A stretch of DNA of 30,365 nucleotides, from NCBI GenBank assembly GCA_025929595.1, contig JAICQA010000003.1, positions 1 through 30,365 on the forward strand. Reading direction: 5' to 3'. Shown piece after piece: positions 23,046-29,860 of this stretch (the first letter of the stretch is position 1; every line of letters starts with the position of its first letter). A program made the translations under genes and the position numbers. The notes under the pieces were generated by a model. That model was not told where the DNA came from. It did not search any database and saw only the letters and a program-made list of their open reading frames with translations. The stretch comes from Xanthobacteraceae bacterium (GTDB lineage: Bacteria > Pseudomonadota > Alphaproteobacteria > Rhizobiales > Xanthobacteraceae).

Positions 23046-23101
23046 TGCAAGTCGTTCGCATTTGCATAAACTGCCGAGGACGGCAGATCAGCTCGGGGCT
23101 G
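23046..23101 (+). promoter_or_regulatory. Leader of the second barrel gene: TGCAA dyad and hairpin
   Basis: TGCAAGT at 23046-23052 and ATTTGCA at 23060-23066 form an imperfect inverted repeat (one mismatch, seven-base spacer). A perfect hairpin CTGCCG-agga-CGGCAG follows at 23071-23086. The arms recall Fur/Mur-type sites of alphaproteobacteria, but the spacing is not standard. Regulation is unproven. Confidence 0.25.
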
Positions 23102-23130
23102 CTCTGATTGAAGATTTAGGGGGCATTCCG

Positions 23131-23841
23131 GTGGGTCTGGGCCGAAACTGGCGCGTCCGCGCCGCATATATCGCTGTAGCGGCGGCGTTGGCGCTTTCAG
23201 GCGCTCACCGGCCCGCGCAAGCCGCCGGCGGCGCCTTCTTCGTGGACAATGCCGGCGTCGATGACCCCGGCACCTGCAAGGTCGAGGCTTGGGCGTCGGC
23301 GGCCAGGGGCGACGACCGCGTCTTTGCTGTCGTTCCCGCCTGTGCCGTCTCCCTCGGCCAACCGGTGGAATTCGGGGTCCAGTACGACCGCCTGCGCCTT
23401 GATGGCGAATGGGCGAGCGCGGGCGCACTCAACGCCAAGACCCCGCTGGTCCCCTTCATCGATCATGTGCAATTCGGGGCCGCCGTGTCGGGCGCCGTAG
23501 TGCTCGCGTTCGAGACGAACGAAATAGCTGCCTATGTCGTGAACGTCCCGTTCTCATTCCGCGTCGCCGAACCGCTGCAACTCAACTTTCAGGTCGGCGG
23601 CATCTGGGAACGCGCGACCGGCCACGAGCATTTCACCTGGGGCGGCGGCATTGAACTCGCGCTGACGCGGCAACTGACGTTCGTCGGCGAAATGTTCAGC
23701 CTCGCTTCTCGACACCGCGGCGTGCAGGCCGGCCTGCGCTACACGCCGCATGAGAAGATCGACTTCGATCTCATCTACGGCCACAACCTCGCCGGCGACA
23801 AGTCCGACTGGCTCACGCTCGGCGTGAACGTGCGGTTCTAG
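23131..23841 (+). CDS. Putative outer-membrane beta-barrel protein, second of a tandem pair
   Basis: This 236-aa protein has a signal peptide ending near 'AQAAGG'. It is a paralogue of the gene at 22326-23021: the same 'DDPGTC'-'PAC' cysteine pair with identical 22-residue spacing (Cys49, Cys71), the same 'AGLRYTPHEKIDFDLIYGHN' block, and a matching end 'WLTLGVNVRF' with the terminal-phenylalanine barrel signal. The GTG at 23131 is chosen because TTAGGGGG lies seven bases upstream; a TTG at 23062 would add an atypical segment before the signal peptide. Its TAG stop overlaps the convergent TRAP protein stop in CTAG at 23838-23841. The function is unknown. Confidence 0.68.
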   Translation: MGLGRNWRVRAAYIAVAAALALSGAHRPAQAAGGAFFVDNAGVDDPGTCKVEAWASAARGDDRVFAVVPACAVSLGQPVEFGVQYDRLRLDGEWASAGALNAKTPLVPFIDHVQFGAAVSGAVVLAFETNEIAAYVVNVPFSFRVAEPLQLNFQVGGIWERATGHEHFTWGGGIELALTRQLTFVGEMFSLASRHRGVQAGLRYTPHEKIDFDLIYGHNLAGDKSDWLTLGVNVRF

Positions 23842-24911
23842 ACGTCCCTCGCCTCAAGCGCCGCGCGGATCGACACCCGCGACCAGCGCGCGGTGCGCGC
23901 GCGGAAGCCCACATAGGAATCGTGAACCTTCTTCGCGAGAGCACTGCCGCCCGCCACGTCCGCGAGGATCGCGTCGGCATGGCCGCGTGCCGCGCGCACT
24001 ACATCATCGGGGAAACGGAAAAGCTGGACATTGTGCTTCGTCACCAGCGCCTCCAGCGCCTCGGCATTGGCGCGCTCGAATTCCGCGAGCGCACTCGACG
24101 CTTCTGCCGCGCAGGCATGCGCGACGATGGCGCGCATCTCGCTGTCGAGCTTGTCCCAGACGCGCCGCGCGACGATGCACTCGCCAGTACCGTTCGGCTT
24201 GTTGAAGCCGGGATAGGCCAGATGCGGTGCCGCGCGCCACAGGCCGAGCGCGATGTCGGACGCGGGCGTCGTGAACTCCGCGCCGTCGATCACGCCGGAT
24301 TGCAGCGCCGGGAAAATCTCGCCGGGTGGAATGGACACGGCTGTCGCGCCGAGGCGACGAAAGACCTCGCCGCCCAACCCAAGCGACCGGAGCTTCAGTC
24401 CGCTCACGTCCTGCAGCGACTTGATCTCTTGCCTGTACCAGCCCCCGAGACAGACTCCGGTGTTGCCCGCCATGAAGGGCTTCACGCCGAACGGCGCATA
24501 AAGCTCGTCCCATAGCGCCTGCCCGCCGCCATACTCGACCCAGGCAACATGCTCATGCGGCGTAAGGCCGAACGGAACGGTCGTGAAGAAGTTCGCGGCC
24601 GGCATCTTGCCCTGCCAGTAGAACGCGGCGGTATGTCCGAGATCGGCGGCACCACCGCCGACGGCGTCCAACACTTCAAATGCCGGCACGATCTCGCCCG
24701 CCGCATGGACCTGCACCTCGAGCCGTCCGCCCGAAAGCGCCGAGATGCGCGCCGCAACGCGCTCCGCCGACACGCCCGGTCCGGGCAAGCGGCGCGGCCA
24801 CGACGTCACCATGCGCAGCTTCTGCGTTTGCGCGCGCGCGACCGACGGTGCGGCGATGGCGCTTGCCGCACCGAGCCCCACCAGCGCGCTGCGTCTCGTA
24901 ACCTTTGCCAT
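23838..24911 (-). CDS. TRAP transporter solute-binding protein (DctP family, TakP-like), Tat-exported
   Basis: This 357-aa protein starts at the ATG at 24909-24911 with GGAG upstream. The signal peptide has a twin-arginine motif (VTRRSALVG) and ends near 'ARA/Q'. The mature part reads like the 2-oxoacid-binding TakP of Rhodobacter: 'MVTSWPRRLPGPG', 'AGEIVPAFEVLDAVGGG', 'YGGGQALWDEL', 'KPFMAGNTG' and 'GEIFPALQSGVIDGAE'. The membrane subunits DctQ and DctM are not in the window. It lies 13 bases after thiD in a thiamine salvage operon controlled by a TPP riboswitch. The ligand could be a 2-oxo acid, or by context a thiamine-related compound; neither is proven. Confidence 0.88.
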   Translation of the reverse strand: MAKVTRRSALVGLGAASAIAAPSVARAQTQKLRMVTSWPRRLPGPGVSAERVAARISALSGGRLEVQVHAAGEIVPAFEVLDAVGGGAADLGHTAAFYWQGKMPAANFFTTVPFGLTPHEHVAWVEYGGGQALWDELYAPFGVKPFMAGNTGVCLGGWYRQEIKSLQDVSGLKLRSLGLGGEVFRRLGATAVSIPPGEIFPALQSGVIDGAEFTTPASDIALGLWRAAPHLAYPGFNKPNGTGECIVARRVWDKLDSEMRAIVAHACAAEASSALAEFERANAEALEALVTKHNVQLFRFPDDVVRAARGHADAILADVAGGSALAKKVHDSYVGFRARTARWSRVSIRAALEARDV

Positions 24912-24924
24912 TTGCCGCTCCGCT

Positions 24925-25725
24925 TTACTTCCAGAGTTCATGAAAATGATGCACCGGCCCATGCCCATGACCGACGGAAAGCTGATCCGCAGCGGCAATC
25001 GCCGCACCAACATAGGCCTTGGCTTCGGCTACCGCCTGATCGAGCGTCATCCCCTGCGCGAGGCCGGCCGCGACGGCCGATGAGAGCGTGCAGCCGGTGC
25101 CGTGCGTGTTCATGGTCCGATGACGCTTGCCGGTGAAACGGCGAACGCCGTTCTTGTCGATCAGAAGATCAACGGCCTCAGGCCCTTCGGCGTGGCCCCC
25201 CTTGATGAGCACTGCATTCGCGCCGAGCGCCAGAATACGCTCGCCCTGTTCCCGCATCTCGCTTTCATTTTTCGCCACCGGCGCGTCGAGCAGCACGGAC
25301 GCCTCATGCAGGTTGGGCGTAACCAGCAGCGCCCGCGGAAACAGCTCCCTAACGAGCGAAGTCTGCGCGTCCTGCGCGAGCAACTTCGCCCCTGACGCCG
25401 CGACCATGACCGGATCGAGCACGACGTTTTGGACCTTGTGCCGGTCGAGCCCCGCCGCGACGGCTTCGACAGTGGCCGGGTGCGACAGCATGCCGATCTT
25501 GGTCGCCTGCACTTTCAGGTCGGAATAGACCGCGTCGATCTGTGCGGAGATGAAATCTGGCGGCACGTCGTGGATTGCCGACACGCCGAGCGTGTTCTGC
25601 GCCGTGAGCGCGGCGATCACCGACGCGCCATAGATCCCGAGCGCGGAGAAGGTTTTCAGATCGGCCTGGATACCAGCGCCGCCGCCGGAGTCGGAGCCTG
25701 CAATCGTGACGGCGACCGGAATCAT
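24925..25725 (-). CDS. thiD: Hydroxymethylpyrimidine / phosphomethylpyrimidine kinase ThiD
   Basis: This 266-aa ribokinase-fold enzyme phosphorylates HMP and HMP-phosphate to HMP-pyrophosphate, one of the two thiamine phosphate synthase substrates. The opening 'TIAGSDSGGGAGIQADLKTF' and 'LDPVMVAASGAKLL' are diagnostic, and the catalytic cysteine lies in 'HGTGCTLSSA' close to the C-terminus. The length is standard for single-domain ThiD. The ATG overlaps the thiE stop by four bases (ATGA). It is the third gene of a thiM-thiE-thiD operon. Confidence 0.96.
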   Translation of the reverse strand: MIPVAVTIAGSDSGGGAGIQADLKTFSALGIYGASVIAALTAQNTLGVSAIHDVPPDFISAQIDAVYSDLKVQATKIGMLSHPATVEAVAAGLDRHKVQNVVLDPVMVAASGAKLLAQDAQTSLVRELFPRALLVTPNLHEASVLLDAPVAKNESEMREQGERILALGANAVLIKGGHAEGPEAVDLLIDKNGVRRFTGKRHRTMNTHGTGCTLSSAVAAGLAQGMTLDQAVAEAKAYVGAAIAAADQLSVGHGHGPVHHFHELWK

Positions 25726-26387
25726 GCCGCCCTGCCCCGGCCGGCGCGCGCGGCGTCAACGATGCCGCGCAGCCGCCGCGCGGCTCCTTCTGGATCGGCC
25801 GCGGACGTGACCGCCGAGACAATGGCGATGCCGTCCGCGCCCGCGCCAATCACCTCGGCGGCGTTGCGCTCGTTGATGCCGGCAATGGCGCCGACCGGCT
25901 GTGCGGGCGCTTTTGCTCGCGACAAGCGCGCGAGGCGCGCGAAGCCTTCAACGCCTACCGGCGCATCGGGGTTGTTCTTGCTGGAAGTCGCGAACACGCC
26001 GCCGATGCAGACATAATCGGAAACCTCCGGCACCAGCGCCGCGATATCGCCTTCGCCTCGTACCGTGATGCCGATAATCGCCTGCGCGCCGAGCAACGCG
26101 CGCGCCGCGCGCGGCTCCATGTCTTCGCGGCCGAGATGCACGCCATCAGCGTCCGCGGCGAGCGCCACGTCGACGCGGTCGTTGATGAGCAATGGCACGC
26201 CCGAGCCCGAAAGCGCAGATTTGATCGCGCGCGCCGCATCGACCAACTCGCGCGTCGTACCGGTCTTGTCACGCAATTGAATGAGCGTGGCACCGCCGCG
26301 TGCCGCTGCCGCGGCAATCTCGCCGAGCGGCCGTCCGCGCGACTGCGCGGGGTCAACAAGCACATAGAGCGACAGATCGACCCTCAT
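25722..26387 (-). CDS. thiE: Thiamine phosphate synthase ThiE
   Basis: This 221-aa TIM-barrel enzyme joins HMP-PP and thiazole phosphate into thiamine phosphate. Signature pieces are 'TLIQLRDK' (about residues 34-41), 'LLINDRVDVALAADADGVHL', and a late glycine-rich phosphate site in 'GAIAGINERNAAEVIGAGAD'. The loop 'GGVFATSSKNN' occupies the usual GPVFPT-T-K position. It overlaps both neighbours by four bases, showing tight translational coupling with thiM upstream and thiD downstream. Confidence 0.95.
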   Translation of the reverse strand: MRVDLSLYVLVDPAQSRGRPLGEIAAAAARGGATLIQLRDKTGTTRELVDAARAIKSALSGSGVPLLINDRVDVALAADADGVHLGREDMEPRAARALLGAQAIIGITVRGEGDIAALVPEVSDYVCIGGVFATSSKNNPDAPVGVEGFARLARLSRAKAPAQPVGAIAGINERNAAEVIGAGADGIAIVSAVTSAADPEGAARRLRGIVDAARAGRGRAA

Positions 26388-27145
26388 GCGAACCTCGCGT
26401 GCCGCTCGATCTGCGCCGCGTCGAGTGCAGCGATCGCGTCAATGAGCGCAGGCGAAAAACTCCCCGGCCCCTTGACCGCCTGGGCAGCGATTTCGCCCGC
26501 GACCCCCATGACAAGGAGTCCCGCGACCGCCGCAACGAATTCATCGTCTTCGACGGCGACGAAGGCGGCGATCAGCGCGGTCTCCGCGCAGCCGATGCCG
26601 GTCACCTGCGCCATATAGGCGTGACCGTTCTCGATCCGCGCGCGCTTTGCGCCGCTCGTCACCAAGTCAACCGCGCCCGTGCAGGCCGCGACCGTGATGT
26701 TATCGAGCGCGAACCGGTCGAGCCCGTCGGCGTCCGCCGGACCCTGCATCAGAGCCGAGAATTCTCCCGCGTTCGCCCGTACGACCCGCGGCTCTTTCAT
26801 CGCGAGCGAACGCGCCAGCTCCGCACGCAGCTCGGAGCGATCGATCAGCACCGGGTCGAGCACCCAGGGAATCCCGTCGTCGCGCACCACTTCGAGCGCA
26901 ATGTCGATGGCGTCGCGCCGCTCGCCGTCAAGCGTGCCGAGATTGACGAGCAGCGCGTCGGCGCTCGCCGCGAAGTGACCGATCTCCTCGGGCGACGTGG
27001 TCATCGACGGGATCGCCCCCGCGGCCAGCAGGACGTTGGCCGTCAGCTCCTGCACGACGCTGTTGGTGATGCAGTGCACACGCGGCCGCCGCTCGCGCAA
27101 GAGCGCAAGCAGCTCGCCCGTGCGTGCGGTGAGTTCGGCGCTCAT
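26384..27145 (-). CDS. thiM: Hydroxyethylthiazole kinase ThiM
   Basis: This 253-aa kinase phosphorylates the thiazole alcohol recovered from thiamine breakdown. Diagnostic stretches are 'HCITNSVVQELTANVLLAAG', 'VLDPVLIDRSELR' and 'VRANAGEFSAL'. The catalytic cysteine lies in 'VTGIGCAETAL', where the family usually has GTGC, so the glycine-loop threonine is replaced by isoleucine. ThiM marks this operon as salvage rather than de novo synthesis, since thiC and thiG are not in it. A GAGGCAGG ribosome-binding site precedes the ATG. A TPP riboswitch lies upstream. Confidence 0.95.
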   Translation of the reverse strand: MSAELTARTGELLALLRERRPRVHCITNSVVQELTANVLLAAGAIPSMTTSPEEIGHFAASADALLVNLGTLDGERRDAIDIALEVVRDDGIPWVLDPVLIDRSELRAELARSLAMKEPRVVRANAGEFSALMQGPADADGLDRFALDNITVAACTGAVDLVTSGAKRARIENGHAYMAQVTGIGCAETALIAAFVAVEDDEFVAAVAGLLVMGVAGEIAAQAVKGPGSFSPALIDAIAALDAAQIERHARFA

Positions 27146-27180
27146 GCGCCTGCCTCGCCGCAGCCAGCGAACAGAGCTCT

Positions 27181-27219
27181 AAAAAAATCGGGATATGCGC
27201 GTACGGTCGGTCGGCGCAT
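27181..27219 (-). terminator. Possible riboswitch-controlled terminator in the thiM leader
   Basis: On the minus strand, ATGCGC and GCGCAT (27214-27219 and 27195-27200) can pair around a 13-base loop. A run of seven T residues (27187-27181) follows after about seven bases. The stem is short and its distance to the T-run is long, so the element is imperfect. It lies between the TPP aptamer and thiM, where an expression platform is expected. Confidence 0.4.
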
Positions 27220-27310
27220 CTCGCTTTCCTCCGCCGGTGTGAACCGGATCAGGTTCGATGGGTTGGCAGATGCCTCTCAGCCCGGAAATCCGGACACCCC
27301 AACGAGATTG
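27220..27310 (-). ncRNA. TPP riboswitch (THI element) of the thiamine salvage operon
   Basis: Reading the minus strand, the conserved THI-box parts occur in order: GGGGTGTCC, the pyrimidine-sensor CTGAGAGG, and the pyrophosphate-sensor GAACCTGATCCGGTTC followed by ACACCGGCGGAGGAAA. P1, P2/P3 and P4/P5 pairings can be drawn, for example CCGGTTCACACCGG in P4/P5. It lies about 75 bases before the thiM start and should switch off thiM-thiE-thiD and the linked TRAP protein gene when thiamine pyrophosphate is plentiful. Confidence 0.95.
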
Positions 27311-27411
27311 CAGGGGGAATTTATGAAACGGGGCCGGCAGTTGCAAGCGCCGCACCGCCCTTGAATTTCCGGCTCGCCTCGCCAAGTCGGTAAAGGGGAC
27401 GAGGTGGAGCC

Positions 27412-27603
27412 ATGCCCGTGATGCCGCAGCCACACCAGGGCCGATTGCGCCGCGACGCGAGGCCCAAACCGCGGGCCGATACGCCCGATGACGACGTCGA
27501 AGTAAATTCGGACGACAGCTTTCCGGCGAGCGACGCGCCAAGCTGGACGCCGGTTGCCCGCGTCGGAAAGCCGAAGCCGTTACCGACGCCGCAGGATTCC
27601 TGA
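27412..27603 (+). CDS. Small conserved 'DSFPASDAPSW' protein
   Basis: This 63-aa hydrophilic protein starts at an ATG behind GAGGTGG. Its core 'DDSFPASDAPSWTPV' (about residues 33-47) is a recurrent motif of short, otherwise variable proteins in alphaproteobacteria and related groups. The rest is rich in arginine, proline and acidic residues and looks disordered. There is no signal peptide or membrane segment. The stand-alone Lrp/AsnC-type ligand domain follows on the same strand after 64 bases, so the pair may be co-transcribed. The function is unknown. Confidence 0.72.
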   Translation: MPVMPQPHQGRLRRDARPKPRADTPDDDVEVNSDDSFPASDAPSWTPVARVGKPKPLPTPQDS

Positions 27604-27667
27604 CCCGGCGCTTGCCTCCGGCGCACGATTCTGGTCCCCTCGCCTCCATTCGCCGCCGGAGGTCCGA

Positions 27668-27904
27668 ATGATCCCGTTCTTCGTCCAGATCAAATGCCAG
27701 CTCGGCAAGTCCTATGAGGTCGCGAACGGCCTCGCCGACGCCGAGATCGCCTCGGAAATTTACTCGACGGCGGGCGAATTCGATCTGCTGGCCAAGTTCT
27801 ATGTCGACGACAAAATCGATATCGGCCATTTCGTGAACGAGAAGGTGCAGGTCATCCCCGGAATCCAGGATACGCGCACCATCATCACCTTCAAGGCGTT
27901 TTGA
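27668..27904 (+). CDS. Stand-alone Lrp/AsnC ligand-binding (RAM) domain protein
   Basis: This 78-aa protein consists only of the C-terminal ligand-binding/oligomerisation domain of Lrp/AsnC regulators. The pattern is an opening strand 'MIPFFVQIKCQLGKSYEVAN', then 'EIYSTAGEFDLLAKFYVDD' with the conserved G-x-[FY]-D-L core, and the final strand 'IQDTRTIITFKAF'. No DNA-binding helix-turn-helix is present. Such proteins can form oligomers that bind amino acids and may modulate full-length Lrp proteins. The ATG at 27668 follows CGGAGG; an upstream open frame is not supported. Its stop is one base from the convergent EamA gene stop. Confidence 0.87.
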   Translation: MIPFFVQIKCQLGKSYEVANGLADAEIASEIYSTAGEFDLLAKFYVDDKIDIGHFVNEKVQVIPGIQDTRTIITFKAF

Positions 27905-27905
27905 C

Positions 27906-28820
27906 CTAGACCGGCGGCTCCGCGCTGGTCGGCGGCCGCTTGCGGTCGAGACCTAGCTTGTGCTCGCGCCAGATTACGAACAGGCCTGAGGCGATCACAA
28001 TGGCCGCGCCGGCCAGCACGACCATTGCCGGCACTTCGCCGAACCAGAAGTAGCCGATCAGCACGGCCCAGATCATCGACGTATAGGCGAAGGGAGCAAG
28101 AACGGCCGCCTCCGCGCGACGGAAGCTTTCCGTCATCAGGATTTGGGCCATGCCGCCGAGAATTCCCATCACTACGAGCGCGATCAGGTCCGAGCCTGCC
28201 GGGATTACCCACCCCCAATAGATGGTGCAGAGACTCACGACGATACCGATCGCCGAATAGAAGAACACGAGCGCACCGGTCGTTTCCTTTGCGGCCATGT
28301 GCCGGATTTGCGTCATCGCGACGCCGAACAGGAACGCGGCTGAGAGCGCGAAGACCGCGCCGAGCGCCGCCGTGTCTTCGTAGCTGCCCTGCCCGAGATG
28401 CGGCGACAGCATCAGGAGCACGCCGCCGAGTCCGACCATGACCGCAAGCCATCGCCACAGCCGCACGACCTCGCCGAGAAACATGGCAGCGAGGATCACC
28501 GTAAATAGCGGCGTTGCGTAGCCGAGCGCCGTCGCGTCGGCGAGCGGAATGCGCGCCAGCCCCGCGAAGTTGCAGAACATGCCGCCAAGATTGACGACGC
28601 CGCGCGTGAGATGCGCCCGCAGATTGCTCGTCTGCCACATCGTCTTGAATTTGCCTTGCCACATAAGCCACAGGATCAGCGGCAGCAGCCCGAAGAAACT
28701 GCGCGCAAAAACGATTTCACCAACCGGAATGCGATCGCCGACATAGCGCACGAACGCGCCCTGCGTCGTGAAGCAGAGCATCGCGAAGATTTGCAGCAGG
28801 ATGCCAAACAGCGGATTCAT
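27906..28820 (-). CDS. EamA/DMT-family transporter, downstream copy of a tandem pair
   Basis: This 304-aa protein has about ten membrane helices in two EamA repeats (residues about 5-135 and 150-285). Typical pieces are 'PVGEIVFARSFFGLLPLILW', 'PLADATALGYATPLFTVILA' and 'AVLAPFAYTSMIWAVLIGYF'. The DMT superfamily exports amino acids, nucleosides or other metabolites; the substrate here is not readable. It follows a paralogue of exactly the same length by nine bases, so they form an operon from a tandem duplication. The C-terminus is a charged tail ('WREHKLGLDRKRPPTSAEPP'). Confidence 0.9.
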   Translation of the reverse strand: MNPLFGILLQIFAMLCFTTQGAFVRYVGDRIPVGEIVFARSFFGLLPLILWLMWQGKFKTMWQTSNLRAHLTRGVVNLGGMFCNFAGLARIPLADATALGYATPLFTVILAAMFLGEVVRLWRWLAVMVGLGGVLLMLSPHLGQGSYEDTAALGAVFALSAAFLFGVAMTQIRHMAAKETTGALVFFYSAIGIVVSLCTIYWGWVIPAGSDLIALVVMGILGGMAQILMTESFRRAEAAVLAPFAYTSMIWAVLIGYFWFGEVPAMVVLAGAAIVIASGLFVIWREHKLGLDRKRPPTSAEPPV

Positions 28821-28829
28821 TTCAGACCA

Positions 28830-29744
28830 TCAGCCCGGCGGCGGGCCTGACACGCGCTTCTCTTCCGTGCGGTCGAGTCCGAGCTTGCGTTCGCGCCAGA
28901 TGACGAACAGGCCGGCGGCGATGACGATCGCAGCACCCGCGAGCACGATCGCCTGTGGCACCTCGCCGAACCATAGATAGCCGACCACGATTGAGTAGAT
29001 CATCGCCGTGTAGGAAAACGGCGCGACTACCGACGCCGGCGCATGGCGATAGCTCTCGGTGATCAGAATCTGTCCGATTCCGCCGAGCAGTCCCATCGTC
29101 ACCATGAGCACGAACTCGCGTGGGGTCGGCATCACCCAGCCCCACGGCAAGGTCGCAAGCCCACACAGACAGCAGGTAACCGAAAAATAGAATACCAGTG
29201 AGGCGGTGCTTTCGGTGCGCGACAAATGCCGCACCTGCGTCATCGCCCCGGCCACCACGAGCGCGCCCGAAAGCCCGAGGAGTGCGCCAAGCGTCGCATT
29301 GCTGTCGCGGTACTCGCCGATGAAAGGCCACAGCATCACAAGCACGCCGACGAAGCCGACGCCGACCGCGCTCCAGCGCCGGATGCGGATCACCTCGCCG
29401 AGGAAGATTGCCGCCAGCACCACGGAAAAGATCGGCGTCGCGAAGCTGATCGCCGTCGCGTCCGCGAGCGGCAGGAGCGCGAGCGCCGCGAAATTGAGGA
29501 ACATGCCGAACGCGCCGAACACGCTGCGCGAAAAATGGCCGAACGGATTGCGCGTGTGGAGCGCGGTTGCCAACTCGCCGCGCCACAGGATCATGCCGAG
29601 CAGCGGAATAAGCGCGAAGAAGCTGCGCGCGAACACGACTTCGCCGAGTGGCACTTCCTGACCGAGAAAGCGCACCAGCGCCGCCATCAAGGTGAAGGCG
29701 AGCGTCGCGACGACGACGAGGACGATACCGAACAGGGGATTCAT
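28830..29744 (-). CDS. EamA/DMT-family transporter, upstream copy of a tandem pair
   Basis: This 304-aa protein starts at the ATG at 29742-29744 (MNPLFGIVLV), which aligns exactly with the start of its downstream neighbour; a longer frame adds 14 unrelated residues. It has about ten helices and two EamA repeats. It shares 'PLGEVVFARSFFALIPLLG', 'PLADATAISFATPIFSVVLA' and 'VVAPFSYTAMIYSIVVGYLW' with the paralogue. The loops and the third-fourth helix region differ more, suggesting diverged substrates. The 116-bp spacer upstream separates it from the cytochrome gene. Confidence 0.9.
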   Translation of the reverse strand: MNPLFGIVLVVVATLAFTLMAALVRFLGQEVPLGEVVFARSFFALIPLLGMILWRGELATALHTRNPFGHFSRSVFGAFGMFLNFAALALLPLADATAISFATPIFSVVLAAIFLGEVIRIRRWSAVGVGFVGVLVMLWPFIGEYRDSNATLGALLGLSGALVVAGAMTQVRHLSRTESTASLVFYFSVTCCLCGLATLPWGWVMPTPREFVLMVTMGLLGGIGQILITESYRHAPASVVAPFSYTAMIYSIVVGYLWFGEVPQAIVLAGAAIVIAAGLFVIWRERKLGLDRTEEKRVSGPPPG

Positions 29745-29860
29745 CGTTGCTGGTGCGAGGCCGGAGGTGCGCGTCGTACAAAGCACGGCGCAGCGCCGCC
29801 GGAAAGGCCGAAACGCGGCGTAAGCCCTGCAAGCTGTGCAGGACGGACGAGCGGCGGCGC

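Noticed and set aside
26300..27364. A 354-codon plus-strand frame over thiM and the riboswitch
   Set aside because: It crosses the conserved TPP aptamer and lies antisense to thiM; no domain is visible.
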